64,000 nucleotides of DNA from Cepaea nemoralis (GCA_014155875.1 JACEFZ010017892.1:62001-126000), one strand, 5' to 3'. Positions 1 to 10,624 are shown, counted from the first letter of the stretch. Made by a program: numbers and translations. The notes: generated by a model not told the origin, from the sequence alone.

Positions 1-754
1 CCCCCTCCTTTTCATGTTACCATTTATATTCGGCAACCAATTTCCTACAACCATATGCAAGAATATAAATCTGCTCATTTGGCTTTGAATTATCTCCATA
101 TTTTTAATGCTAAATTCTTTGAGAAAAAAAAAGGAATGTATGAGTATACAAGTAAAACATGAAAAGTATTAATTCAAAATCAATAAGTGTCAATTCAGAT
201 GTACTATAACAAAAAATTGTGCATGTCATTTGCAGGACATTGCGATCAACCCCAACCCCAGATTACAAGGCAAATTTATGTTCAGTAGTTTGCCATTGCT
301 TTCTGAATGAGAAGTCAACACTGAAGTTCAACTGACCGGTGTTGAGGTTGATCCCTCCACAACAGTGAAAATATTCACATTCTAGAAATGATTGCATATT
401 TTCATAAATGAGCAAGTGTGAAGCTATGGATAGTTAAACATGTTACAAGAGCAGCTGGCAGAGGTATAAGATAAACAATGCTGGAATGAGTAGTAAAGAC
501 CAGGCATTAACTTGTGATAAGAGCATTTATTTAAAACTAAAAGCTGTATTGATGTGAGTCACGTTTAGCAAGTCAAGAATAAAGAACATTAGAAAGCACA
601 AATTAAACTTTCATTTACAATAAATATGACTATTGATATAAAGATAAAATGAGCACCATGCATAAACACTTACTAGTATAATGAAAAAAGTAACTCTCAT
701 TAAGTGTCAGAAAGAGAGTAGAGAAATGTTGTATAAAACATGCTCTCCCCATGG
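1..754. other. Non-coding AT-rich DNA
   Basis: No credible coding region or RNA gene is visible. The only recognisable content is a remnant of the SINE-A family on the minus strand (about 231-330). The rest is AT-rich unique-looking sequence. Confidence 0.5.
231..330 (-). repeat. SINE-A 3' remnant
   Basis: Read on the minus strand, this contains the block that in the well-preserved SINE-A copies at 6440-6685 and 16553 reads 'gcaatggcaaactactg', followed by the 'ggggttgatcgcaatg' type ending. The tRNA-like head is missing. It is an old, diverged copy recognised by comparison within the window only. Confidence 0.45.
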
Positions 755-1156
755 CAGTTAACCTTGGAATGTGAGTGAATAAATAAGGGAGAATTTGGAA
801 GCAATAGAGATGTGATTTCTGAGATGAATATTACAAATACCTCAGACAGCCAGAGTAATTAATGAGCGTCTGGAAGAGGTTAATGAAAGCAGAATATTAT
901 ATGCAATTATAAGAGAGAGACAATGTTCTTTGGTCATGTGATGAGAAGAAAGACACTGGAAAATGTTGTGACGACAGAAGAGATTTATGACAGAAGAGGC
1001 AGAGACAGACAGAAATTATGCTGGATGGCCTGAGACAGTGATATGGAGAAATAACATCAACAGAGTTGATCCAGAACACCAAGAACTGAGATCCGTGGAG
1101 AGCAATGAACACCAATGTCATTTGGTAGGCCACGTGATGATGATGATGATGAGCAT
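755..1156 (+). mobile_element. Decayed RTE-like LINE, 3' end
   Basis: With several stops and shifts, the plus strand translates to the C-terminal tail of an RTE-like reverse transcriptase. It has a degenerate AEMWFLR-like stretch near 800, then IRERQ, then FFGHVMRRKTLENVV at about 927-971. The same order (WFLRKMQRIPWT, then RRRQSTFFGHVMRR) occurs in LINE-E2 at 44630-44780. It ends in a (TGA)n run at 1136-1152, which fits the short-repeat 3' tails of this kind of LINE. The RT catalytic core is absent, so this is a 5'-truncated fossil. Confidence 0.65.
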
Positions 1157-2890
1157 AACATTTAATGAGATAAATCCTTACATGTTTAAAAGAATTATGT
1201 CTTATGTATCATCAACATAATCAAGTGCCATCTCTGAAATTAAGGTCAGCTGTTGCAAGCGTCCAACACCTTTTGCCCTGTATCTTCAAGGTGCAATCTT
1301 ACAGGCTTCTTTTTACTGTTCACCCACGTGTGATATCTCCCAGTCCATCTATTTTTATTGTCCACCAAGATGTAATGCATTCCAGTCCATCTCTTTTTAT
1401 TGACCACCGACATATAACATTGCCTTCCTCTTGCACACCCATTACTTATCCCCCCTGCGCCTATTTACTAAGGCGCTGTGTCTCTTTTTATGCTGAAGTT
1501 GCTAAATTGTGACTGAATTCATTTAGATTAAATAGGCCAGAATTTAGTTGTACACATATAACGACAATGTTCCAAATTTTTTAAAGTAAGTCTTACAAAA
1601 AAACATGCTTTGCCAACAAACACATAAAATAAAACAAAATAAAGCACATTACACAGTATAATATTAAATCTATCTAGAATATAAATCCCTAGACATTTAA
1701 AAGCAAGAGGTGCACCATGTAATCACATTAGAATAACGAACATTAAAAATGAGATGGCCATGAATATAAATTAATGCTGCAAGGCACAAATACTTGGCAT
1801 AAGTAGAATGACGCCCTGCATTCTGTTAGAAATTAATGTTTGACAATTAGAAGTGACAATTCAAGCAACTGTATAAATTACAAAATAGATGAATATTATG
1901 TATTTAACATTAGGGTCGTGTGACATGGTTTCATAAATGGTGTCACTTCTAAACTCAAATAACTCAAGAATACACATTTATGTGAAAATATTTTTTTAAA
2001 TTTGACCTCAACATCCCAATTCTGGAACGTGCCGATCATCCTCCTCTGCCTTTCATCCCAAATGGAACATAGGCAATCTCACCAAGGCCTTTGTAGACGT
2101 GTTCATAATTGATCGCATTTAGCAACTAGTTTTCTACAGGTTGAGGTAGCCAGTGTCGTACCAACCATCCTTAGTTGTCTCTTATGACATGTATGGAAGG
2201 TTGGAATGATATTACTCTTTGTTTCCCTTATAGACCATAGTAACACATGGGTGGGATGCGCTTATACAAAACAGAATATTCTTATATATCAAGCAGAGTG
2301 GGCCGCTGCGATGCAAGACCAAATCACAATGGACAAGACCTTGGAATAATTCTTCGTCGTGTAACCTAACCACAAAATGGGTCCTCAATGTCTCTAATGT
2401 TTTAAGGATCACGATGTCCCTGTGCAGATACAAGGTTACAACACCAGTCTTGATGCTCCGCTGGTTTAGAGCTTAGTGAGGGGAAGGAGAGCTCCACAAC
2501 ACAGCCCCCATGGACACAGTACTAGGTTGGGAGAAAATCTCACATCGATAGATACAAGCACCTTTCAGGGCTTGGACAACATGAAAGTCAATGCATTCGA
2601 CTTAAAGAGTTACAACTTAGTCTTCTAGAGATTTCTCAACCAACCCAATAACTGTCATGCAGAGTTGGCTTATAGTAATAATACAAGCTACCAGTAGGTT
2701 CTATGAACATTTTCCCACAGAAACATCCCACGTTCAACTTTACATCATGAATAAACAAAAAATGTTGCATGACCTTTGCAGAATATTACGATCAACCCCG
2801 GGTTGATATTCTAGGTAACTGTATGATACTGTGATATAAAGGACACATGAAATGGCATTTTCTACAATTATTGCCTCATTAGAACTGAAG
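1157..2890. other. Non-coding DNA, no gene recognised
   Basis: Short open frames are present but none shows a known motif, and codon content looks random. A minus-strand SINE-A remnant may lie at 2770-2830 ('attacgatcaacccc'). I see no RNA gene or mobile-element terminus. Confidence 0.45.
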
Positions 2891-3100
2891 AGGAGTGGCT
2901 GGCCAAGTGGCTAGAATGCCAAGTTTTCCTTCAGGAGACCCACGTTCAAATCCTCGGTAAGGTAGGGATTTTTTTCTGTCGGGAGCAACAACAAAAAAAA
3001 ACCCTAACCTGCACAGTTCGCGGCGACTGCACTAGCCAGGCGGCCTTAATTCCTCAGGCTCAAGACCCCTCTATCCTACACTGCAAAGTACTATAGGCAG
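2891..3100 (+). repeat. tRNA-derived SINE (SINE-B)
   Basis: The head resembles a tRNA gene with internal RNA polymerase III promoter elements: an A-box-like 'tggccaagtggctag' near 2900 and an excellent B box 'gttcaaatcc' at 2944-2953. A T-rich stretch and an A-rich run (2990-3003) follow, then a body ending near 3100. The region between the boxes does not fold into a clean tRNA cloverleaf, which argues for a SINE over a functional tRNA. No clear TSD was found. Confidence 0.55.
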
Positions 3101-3360
3101 TAGATGAGTTTTTTTTATTGACTTATTGCATGCTATTGCCAATAACTAAAGTGTACTGGGTGACTACACACGTTTTGTGACTGTTCCATTACATATGTAT
3201 AAGAAAGACCTGTTAGCTCGGTTCCAACAATATTCTTATGTACAACATTTTCATGATTTTCCCATCATTTCTGTCAGGCACAAAACGAATACAATCCTAC
3301 AACTGGTGGCTATGATTCAGTCTTGTTTCCTCTTTATAGGAGATTTCTTTGAGTGCGCAC
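3101..3360. other. Non-coding DNA
   Basis: Nothing recognisable is seen between the SINE and the next interspersed repeat. Confidence 0.4.
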
Positions 3361-3546
3361 TCGCTCGCTTTGAACCCAAGCGTAGTCCATACAAGCTACT
3401 TCTAGTGGCACTGAACTAAATTTTGCATGTGGATTAGCTTCAGGTAAACCCACTCTGACTTCAGAGGTACTTGTAATTTATGTCCCTAAATCAAGGACGA
3501 GAAGTCAACATTTTAGTCCAGCTGACCAGTGTAGGGGTTGAAAATC
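3361..3546 (+). repeat. Unclassified interspersed repeat, copy 1
   Basis: This matches 8756-8965 in reverse orientation over its whole length. Shared blocks are 'aagcgtagtccatacaag', 'acccactc..acttc', then 'agtccagctgacc' and 'tgtaggggttg'. A shorter related block is at 305-355. No promoter boxes, ORF or TSD were identified, so it could be a SINE, a MITE or a segmental remnant. Confidence 0.5.
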
Positions 3547-3653
3547 TACCTCAGCTTTAGCACACTGGATGTTTAAGAACAAGTGCTCCCATCCATTTGT
3601 TCATGCTGATCTCCCTCTAAGGAGATCAGCAGAGGCACATTTATAAGAAAAAC

Positions 3654-3938
3654 AATGATTGTAGTGTAAAATACAAAACTCTGTTGTGAAAAGTTAATGT
3701 GAAGTAAAACTAATGATTGTAATGTAAAATACAAACTGTTGTGAAAAAGTTAATGTGAAGTAAAACTAATGATTGTAATGTAAAATACAAGCTGTTGTGA
3801 AAAAGTTATTGTGAAGTAAATAATGACTGTAATGTAAAATACAAAACTGTTGTGAAAAAGTTAATGTGAAGTGAAAATAATGACTGTAATGTAAAATACA
3901 AAATTCTGTTGTGAAAAAGTTAATGCGAAGTAAAAATC
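3654..3938. repeat. Minisatellite, about 57-bp unit x 5
   Basis: Five tandem units begin at about 3654, 3712, 3768, 3822 and 3879 (spacings 58, 56, 54 and 57 bp). Each runs from 'aatga(t/c)tgtaatg' through 'ctgttgtgaaaaag' to 'gtgaagtaaa'. Differences are mostly single substitutions and 1-3 bp indels, so the array is fairly young. Confidence 0.9.
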
Positions 3939-4165
3939 TGTTTTACTGTGTAGTCTCTATAGCAGCACATTACAATGATTAACTACACAGATTCTCTACA
4001 CTCATGTAAAGAGACCTCAATTTGTGTCCCCCAAAAACAAGTACAAATATTACAGAATCAGATCTAACAAGAGGTATTTAAACAAGGCAATCTCATAGCA
4101 AATAACATTGTATTGGGCATGTCCACAAAATTCACTCAGATGTCATCTTCAGATATGCAATAGAT

Positions 4166-4552
4166 CAGTGGTTCTCAACCTTTTATGGCCCATGCCCCCC
4201 TTTACCATTTGTTCAGAACGTCATTTACCACCCCCCCCCCTTTTGAATTTCCTCCTTATAAACCCCCCCCCCCCCCAATCCTTACACAGTCTACATAAAA
4301 ATGGAAGCTAAATTTAATAATACACTAGAACAAGTCTAGACATCTACATAAAACATGATTTGCGGGTCTACTTATGTTATAAAAAGATTTTCATTAGGGC
4401 GAGAAGTACACAACCGTAAAATTTAGAAGGAAAAACAACATCAAGTAACTGGTTCTTGTATTAATGCAATCTTGAAATAATCTTAATTCCCACACACCCC
4501 CCCCCCCCCCCCCCTGGAAACCCTAAAATTCCCCACCGGTTGAGAACCACTG
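4166..4552. mobile_element. hAT-type MITE
   Basis: The terminal inverted repeats are 'cagtggttctcaacc' at the left and its complement 'ggttgagaaccactg' at the right, 15 bp and perfect. The flanks are 8-bp duplications, 'caatagat' at 4158-4165 and 'taatagat' at 4553-4560 (7/8). Length is 387 bp with no transposase. TIR sequence and 8-bp TSD are typical of the hAT superfamily. The interior carries three poly-C runs of about 10-18 bp, at least some of which probably expanded after insertion. Confidence 0.9.
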
Positions 4553-4560
4553 TAATAGAT

Positions 4561-5795
4561 TATACAGAAGATATATTAGAGAAGGTCTTCTAAAAACGTA
4601 TAGCGATTCAGGTGAAAATATGAAGCACAGTTGGGACAATATGCGGAAGAAAACGTGGAAGAGGAAGAAAACGTGGAAGAGCATGAATGGAGGATGAAAG
4701 CAGAACATGAAAAGAGGAGGGAGTTTGCTATTTCCTTACAAGGCACCTCAAGGTGGACTGATCAATTTTGTTAACACTGGTAAGCAATTAGAACAGTCGA
4801 CTATTAGGAAAGTTGATATATATCTACATTAATACACCTGTTGATCAAAGTGGTGATGAGCACTCCATAAAGAAGATAAGCAGACGGCCTTAACACCCCA
4901 CACAGCTTTATCTAACTATTGGTATTATTTGCCTTTTCATTCCTCTCCTTGTCATCCCACCATTCTTCCAGCTGCTTCTTCTTTTCTGGCTCTTTACCAT
5001 AGGTGTCTTCACCTATTTCCCTTACTTACCTGTTCTGGATGATCCACAATGCATGATGTCATCTTTGGTGCCTAGGTTCATCATGATGAGTAAGAATGTA
5101 GCTTGGTCATATATAAGGTTGCATAATTCCTCTCTGTTCGTGTAAATTCTTCAACAATAGAGTAGCATGACTGTGTAGTAACAGTAAGAGAGAAACCATG
5201 TATTATGAGACCCCTCTATTTTACAAGACCTATATATGGCAGTTTTGTTGGACTATTTATGCAACTTGCTTTTATTCATTCATACTGTCCTCAATCTTTG
5301 TTCCTTTCCTGTGATACTAGTCACTATTAAAATTCCATATATATGCATAGAATCATTTAATGGGTTTGATTGCACCCATGATCAGTTGAAACTGTTAGAA
5401 ACTCATATGTTATGTACGGATCCACTATGAAACTCCAATGATGAAGACTTGTTGCCACAACATCCCCAATTCTTTTTGGTGAGTAATTGACATTGTGTTC
5501 AGTCAGCTGTTTACATAACAGATGAGGCAGTGTGGGTGTTATCAACTCAGCTAAGAAACTTTAAGGTGACAAAAGAAGCACAGGAAGGACTGCCAAATGT
5601 GAGAGACAGATGTGGGTATATGAGAATAAGAAATAAATCATTAAGTGTATGCAGTTAACAAGGGAATGTCAACAGTAATTTGTTAACTAAACTATTGAGT
5701 ACATTCACTAAAAACAATTTCAGAATAATCAAATTACATTCATGTGTGACATTAACATTCATGTATTCCAACAATCACCGCTGCATGTAAAATAG
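4561..5795. other. Non-coding DNA, no gene recognised
   Basis: Only short frames without motifs are present. No repeat family seen elsewhere in the window was recognised here. Confidence 0.4.
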
Positions 5796-6050
5796 TAGCC
5801 AATCTACAACCATGGTCAGACTGCGAGAACAGCAAATTAAAAAAAGGTGTGGCCAAACAAGAACACTACGCAGGAAGCCAAAGAAGATTGATAAACCAAC
5901 ACAGAACTGGTGTCGTTAGCCATTACACGCTGCAGTATTTGCTGAGGAGGGGATCCGAGCACTTATGGACTGAATGGTTCGATGTGCAATGAAGATGATC
6001 TGTCGACTAACTGACTAACTAACTAGCTAACTAACTAACTAGCTACACAC
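5796..6050 (+). mobile_element. LINE-A1, 5'-truncated 3' end
   Basis: About 200 bp closely match the 3' end of LINE-A3 (28410-28620). They share 'gtggccaaacaagaacac', 'caacacagaactggtgtcg' and 'cttatggactgaatgg', followed by the same junction 'gatctgtcgactaac' and a (CTAA)n-type tail with CTAG variants to about 6050. Only the C-terminal codons and the short 3' UTR are present. The flanks show no convincing TSD. Confidence 0.85.
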
Positions 6051-6426
6051 CTTAGCGTCCATTTTGATGTAAGGTGCAGCCTCAAAGGCATAAAGTATTA
6101 AGCAAACACAGGCTTGATAATATTCCTCTCACAAGATTAATCTACTATTATTAACACTGTAAGTGGGATGCCTTTTTCAACTCACTCCACGCCAGGCTAT
6201 TTTTTAGCTATCTCATGCAGCTCCATCTATTTTGTGCAGACACCAATTAATAAATGTTTGTGGTTTATTTGCAATTGTTTAGTCATTGTCCATGTTTCTG
6301 ACCCATGTAGTTCCAACTGAACATTAGAACTGAATATTCTAAGTCTGGTGGTAAATTTAATTTCTGTTGCCTTCCACAAGTTTCCAAGTGCTCCTGTTAG
6401 CTTTTGTATTCTTGTTTTTATAACTG
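6051..6426. other. Non-coding DNA
   Basis: No supported feature. A decayed LINE C-terminus on the minus strand is conceivable (words such as 'ttctgacccatgtagttcc') but too eroded to call. Confidence 0.35.
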
Positions 6427-6439
6427 TATCTACCTAGAT

Positions 6440-6685
6440 CCCAGCTCCGTGGCAAAGGGTTACGGACGCAGTTCGTAATTCCGCATACCACGTTTCAAAC
6501 TCAGCTGTGGGCGATTTGGCAGCAGACCGCCTTGCGTTGGAATTTTTACAAAATGGTATGGGTGCCGGTCATTCAGAAACCAACGGCAAACTACTGACCG
6601 TAAACTTGCCAAGAGATCACAAACAGCCAAAAGATGTTGGGGTTGACTGTGACGTCCTGTAAAGGATATGCACTTTAATAAAAAA
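6440..6685 (+). repeat. SINE-A, tRNA-derived, with TSD
   Basis: A 246-bp element is flanked by a perfect 13-bp duplication 'tatctacctagat' (6427-6439 and 6686-6698), so both ends are exact. It begins 'cccagctccgtggcaaagg' (A-box region), with a B-box-like 'gtttcaaactc' about 50 bp later. The body contains 'gcaaactactga' and 'ttggggttgactgtgacg', and the tail is short and A-rich. A second copy with the same layout sits at 16553, inside LINE-J. Confidence 0.88.
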
Positions 6686-6699
6686 TATCTACCTAGATA

Positions 6700-7010
6700 G
6701 GTGTATGTTTCGTCTCTTGATGTGATGTTTTACCAACAAATATAGGATTATCATTTGCTTGATTTAGCCTCATTAACTTTGTCTTTCCCTACAAATGTTT
6801 TTTTAAGAAACCTAATTGTTGTGAACTCCCATTAAAATGTGTTGGAACTGAATACCTCAGGGCATATATACGGACACTTATAGAAATGTTTCTACATTAC
6901 ATTCACCTCAACTAAATAAATGCTAATTTGTGTGGTGAAAATTGTCCTCAAACATAAGACTGTGTGTGGCTTGCAAGATATTTTTCCAAAACAAGGCTGA
7001 TACCTTCAAC
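6700..7010. other. Non-coding DNA
   Basis: No supported feature between the SINE and the minisatellite. Confidence 0.4.
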
Positions 7011-7015
7011 AAACA

Positions 7016-7435
7016 AATAATGATAGTTAAAACACTTTTAAATTCACATCACACAAAATATAACCTCACTCACAAATTTAGCTTTGAAACTCTACATAAA
7101 TGATGTATAAAATCTGTTAATTCACAACACACTGAATGAATGAATTATCACTCATAATTATTTCATATTTAATTAATGATTGTATCAAGTCTTTGAATTT
7201 ACACCACAGTGTGAATTAAATTTCATTCACAATTACCTACACCATCTTAAAAATTATATTAAAATTTGATCACTCACATCAAACAGTGTGAATTCATTTT
7301 CACATCCATAATTATTTTTGACATTTAAACAATGATAGTATAAAGATTCACTAACCCACATCACAGTGAGAGTTCATGTTCATTCACACAATGACCTTCA
7401 CATTTACCCACCACTAGTATAATTTTCATTAAACC
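7016..7435. repeat. Degenerate minisatellite, about 80-bp unit x 5
   Basis: Five imperfect units start near 7016, 7096, 7175, 7249 and 7331 (spacings 80, 79, 74 and 82 bp). Each has the order 'aatgat.gtata', then 'caca(t/c)cacagtgtgaatt', then 'tcattcacaatta', then 'cattta'. Divergence among units is much higher than in the array at 3654, so this is an old tandem repeat easily missed by eye. Confidence 0.65.
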
Positions 7436-7789
7436 ACAGACAATATAAATCAGGTTACCACAGACAATTCCCTTAACTCATGGACGTTTACAGGCCTCAC
7501 ACGTGCCTTGACAATGGAGCAATGCTATATGGTTTAGCCTAACCACAACTGCTACCTAGATCTGTTCAACATCTGAAGGACTGCAGTGCCTCTCTGTGGA
7601 TGTGATGTGACGTTCCAGTACCTGTCTTGCAGTCTGTCAGCCTTGTGTATCTCATTACAATATTCTATTCAATTGGTGTAGTTGAGAGAACTGCTAGATG
7701 AGAGGTTAGCATCCCCACCTCACACAATTAAAGATATTTTTATATTCTTCAGTGAGGGCAGAAGATCAGGGTAAAATGTGATACAATTA
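7436..7789. other. Non-coding DNA
   Basis: Possible tRNA-like SINE head near 7675-7725, too weak to call. Nothing else supported. Confidence 0.35.
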
Positions 7790-8310
7790 GAATGCAACAG
7801 TTCTGCTAAAAAAACCCATCCCCATGATGGGATTCTAACACAGCAACTTCTTAGCCTAATGAGATAATATAGTGGTATTTATCAACTGTCCTAGTAATGG
7901 TTAATGTACTAGCTTACCAACAAACCAAGAGGTCTAGAGTTCAACATCCAGTAGTTTCAGGATTATTTTTCTAAATGACCCCAAACTTGTCCCATCATTG
8001 TAAAATGGGTTCCCTTTCCTTCCCATAAAATTGTGAAATCTATCTAGCACCCATTTCTATGAGCCTGGGCCAACTTCAGAGTCATGCTGGTCAGAAAAGA
8101 TAATCCTGCCCCTGCTGGGGATTCAACCAAGACCATTGCCCTGGCAGGCAAGTGCATTAACCAGTATACCATCTCAGCTCCTTTACACCCCAATGGTAAC
8201 AATATCCTGGGATTACCTTGATCTACAATGGCAAACTACTGAACTAAATTGTCCAATAAATCACTAAGAGCCAAACAATGCTGGGGCTGATAGAACCATA
8301 CTGTAAAAAC
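7790..8310. repeat. Cluster of decayed tRNA-derived SINEs
   Basis: Several tRNA-like heads crowd here. On the minus strand, 8184-8100 reads an A-box-like 'tggtatactggttaatgc' and a B-box-like 'ggttgaatcccc'. Another minus head at about 7878-7808 has 'gttagaatccc'. On the plus strand, 7900-7955 has 'gagttcaacatcc'. At 8205-8310 a plus-strand SINE-A body remnant ('atggcaaactactga', 'aatgctggggctga') is visible. Exact borders and TSDs cannot be set. Confidence 0.45.
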
Positions 8311-8319
8311 ATATATCTA

Positions 8320-8590
8320 ACTTAACTTAACCTTTACCTGAATGTCATGGTGGTACTAACATCCTAATCAGCAATATTATCATCTTGTTAACCACAGTAG
8401 ATCAACTGTCTCAGACAGAAGAAAATATAACGTTGTACACATATTCACCTCTGAAAGGGAACTTAACCCAAGGTTCACACGAGTGGTAAGCAAAAGTACT
8501 ATCACTCTACCAGGCGTGTCATTCATATAATGATCACTAGTTGTTGATGTTATAGGCTGAGCACTGGGTAGTCATCCATTGTTAAACTAT
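8320..8590. other. Non-coding DNA
   Basis: No supported feature. Confidence 0.35.
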
Positions 8591-8599
8591 GCAAAGATT

Positions 8600-8700
8600 T
8601 CTTCTTCTTCTTTGTTCGTCTGGAATGTTTGCTTTGGACGTAACTGCATTGTGCCTGTTTACACCACCTTTCAACTAACTTCTTTTGTCAAGAGGATTAA
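8600..8700 (-). mobile_element. LINE-C1, old 3'-end fragment
   Basis: The plus strand reads 'cttcttcttctttgttcg', then 'gcattgtgcctgtttacac', then 'ggattaactttccc'. These are the reverse complement of the LINE-C 3' end seen at 40792-40929 and 56175-56330: (GAA)n tail, 'aacaggcacaacgc', 'gggaaggttaaccc'. It is a diverged, 5'-truncated insertion. The terminal hairpin is mutated. Confidence 0.5.
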
Positions 8701-8755
8701 CTTTCCCAGGTAATGCAGACCTATAACACCATGCTTGCAATGTATTTATTTACAA

Positions 8756-8965
8756 CACTAGTGGCTCCAACCCCTACACAGGTCAGCTGGACTAAAACGT
8801 TGACTTCTGGAGACATAAATCACAGATACCACAGAAGTTGGAGTGGGTCTGCCTGATGCCAAAGGACAATGGTTAAGAGACACATGCAAAAATCAGTCCA
8901 GTGCACATCCTAGTAGTAGCAACTACTGGTAGTCATTGCTTGTATGGACTACGCTTCAGTTCTAA
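8756..8965 (-). repeat. Unclassified interspersed repeat, copy 2
   Basis: This is the inverted partner of 3361-3546, matching nearly end to end, including 'cttgtatggactacgctt' and 'ggtcagctggact'. It lies just downstream of the syntaxin gene. Class unknown. Confidence 0.5.
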
Positions 8966-9063
8966 GCAAGTGAACAAAAAAAACAAACATTATTTGAAAA
9001 CAGTGCTGGATTATATAATAATCCATTATAAAAAGTTATACAAAGTAATTACACACATTCCTT

Positions 9064-9963
9064 TTACCCTACTGTTAAACTTAATGTAATAATAATTCCA
9101 ATGATCACAAGTATTACCAAGATAATGATAATTATGCAACATTTTCGTCTGCGAACTCTTGATATGTATACTTTTGTTTTGATTAGTTCTTTATTTCCAG
9201 ATTCAACATGTGCAACTGTATTATCAACAGCACTTTCAATTGTGGTTAATTTCTCTCCCTGGCTAGACACTAGCAAATTCATCTCTTTAAACAACAAGTT
9301 TACATCTGTGACGCTCTTCTCTAGAGCGAGGATGTCTTTCTTGCGATCTTCAAGATCACGAAGCGTCTGTTCGGCATCATGAACATCTGCTATATAATTG
9401 TCCGTGAACACTGAATATACATCCCCATCTAGAACAGCATTAATTTTTGAATCATCCACACCAGAGTCCCCTCGAGCACTTAGTTGTCTTCGTATACGCG
9501 TTTTCATTTTGTCCATATATTCCGCCTGGATTTTAAAATAATCATTTGTTGCTATGTTGAGTTCCGCAGTAAGAGTATTCAGCTGCTGAATGTGAACACG
9601 TTTAAAAGCACTGCCATCAGGGAGATCGTTGACATTATATTTAGTCCCTAACTGAATCAGAGAAGTTCCAATTTTTGAAGCGTCAAGTCGGACTTTTTCT
9701 CCCAGTGATTCGTATTTTGACACGTCCTTTTTGTCAGGAAACGGTGTACTCAACATATCTTGCTGAAGCTTTTTAATCTCAGCTACATCAGCTTTCATTC
9801 TGGTTAACTCTTCTTCAATTTTACTGGCATCGGCCAGAAAAGTCTGCATTGTTTTTCCTCCGTCCATCTTTTTCTTGTTGCTTTCCCTTCCGGGTTTGTG
9901 TTCCCCTTTCTGAAGCAGCTTTCTCTGCTGCTGCAACTCTTCTAATCTGTCTCGCATGGGCAT
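9064..9963 (-). CDS. Syntaxin (Qa-SNARE), intronless
   Basis: The product is a 299-residue plasma-membrane-type syntaxin, a tail-anchored t-SNARE that pairs with SNAP-25-like and VAMP proteins to drive vesicle fusion. The N-terminus MRDRLEEL resembles syntaxin 1 (MKDR..EL). Residues about 40-165 are helical and align with the Habc bundle. A linker RIRRQLSARG follows at about 156-165. The SNARE motif covers about 200-268 and keeps the zero-layer Gln (LLVSSQGE, Q235). A basic RVRRRKCC stretch precedes a C-terminal membrane anchor of about 22 Ile/Leu/Val residues, then the stop TAA (9064-9066). The first in-frame ATG is at 9961-9963; a second at 9955-9957 gives 297 residues and fits family N-termini equally well. 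The open frame extends a little upstream only through non-ATG codons. All domains sit in one exon, whereas syntaxin 1-type genes normally carry many introns, so this may be a retrocopy or an intron-loss paralogue. No frameshift or stop is present. The subfamily (1/2/3/4-like) is not resolved. Confidence 0.92.
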   Translation of the reverse strand: MPMRDRLEELQQQRKLLQKGEHKPGRESNKKKMDGGKTMQTFLADASKIEEELTRMKADVAEIKKLQQDMLSTPFPDKKDVSKYESLGEKVRLDASKIGTSLIQLGTKYNVNDLPDGSAFKRVHIQQLNTLTAELNIATNDYFKIQAEYMDKMKTRIRRQLSARGDSGVDDSKINAVLDGDVYSVFTDNYIADVHDAEQTLRDLEDRKKDILALEKSVTDVNLLFKEMNLLVSSQGEKLTTIESAVDNTVAHVESGNKELIKTKVYISRVRRRKCCIIIIILVILVIIGIIITLSLTVG

Positions 9964-10208
9964 TGTAAAAGCTATCACAATCAGTAAAGTCCGATGCGTC
10001 ACTTCTAATATTTTTAGAAACCGACCCGGATAACCATAATATTAATAATAATGACGCACCTACACACTAGAAATCGATTGCATGAGTCAACAATGTTAAA
10101 CAGATAACAAAATGCATGTGGCTGCCATATTTGTCAAGGGTGGTAATTCTAAGAATAAAAAATATATTTAAACAGTTACACCTCTTGGTCATCTATCAAG
10201 AATGTCCA
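9964..10208. promoter_or_regulatory. Presumed syntaxin 5' flank
   Basis: This is the upstream region of the minus-strand syntaxin. It contains an AT-rich 'attattaatattatgg' stretch (10029-10050) but no clear TATA box, splice acceptor or CpG-rich segment that would prove a promoter. Annotated by position only. Confidence 0.25.
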
Positions 10209-10218
10209 ATGTTTGAAT

Positions 10219-10289
10219 CAATCAATCAATCATGTGCCATGCCGGAAAGCGTGGGCGGTCATGATTCGCCATTTCACTCGATCACTGGG
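10219..10289 (-). mobile_element. LINE-E1, 71-bp insertion with TSD
   Basis: Only the last about 70 bp of LINE-E are present, matching 53540-53605 in reverse complement ('catgtgccatgccgg', 'gcgtgggcggtcatga', 'cactcgatcac') with an (ATTG)n tail. A perfect 10-bp duplication 'atgtttgaat' flanks it (10209-10218 and 10290-10299), proving that this ultrashort piece is an independent target-primed insertion. Confidence 0.88.
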
Positions 10290-10299
10290 ATGTTTGAAT

Positions 10300-10624
10300 A
10301 TTTGCCCTATAATACCATAATCGTCCCGCTGAATAAACGACGACATTACCCTCTTTGGAAAACAATCGCCTTCAAATTATTATCCTATTTGTGGCTAACT
10401 CGGTCACAGAATTATTAATTTGACCCAGGTATTGACCCTAATATAACTTCTCTTTGAGGTTGAACGGGGTAGGGATAATGCCATTAGTCATTACTAATGG
10501 TATAGTAGTCAAATCGAACCGCTTAATAAGTCGTCTATGTTCGATAAATAGGGGAATTTGGACAACATAAACATCTGTAGTAAGTACAGGTTGTTGGGTA
10601 AGCGTACATTCGGAGAATCCGTAG
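10300..10624. other. Non-coding DNA
   Basis: Unique-looking sequence up to the hAT target site. No gene or repeat recognised. Confidence 0.4.

Noticed and set aside
2894..2962. Possible functional tRNA gene
   Set aside because: A and B boxes are good but acceptor and anticodon stems do not pair and a SINE body follows.
3654..3938. Possible CRISPR array
   Set aside because: Units are contiguous and similar along their entire length, with no unique spacers; the window is eukaryotic.
10002..10002. Upstream start giving a 312-residue syntaxin
   Set aside because: The codon at 10000-10002 is GTG, not ATG, and the extra residues do not resemble syntaxin N-termini.
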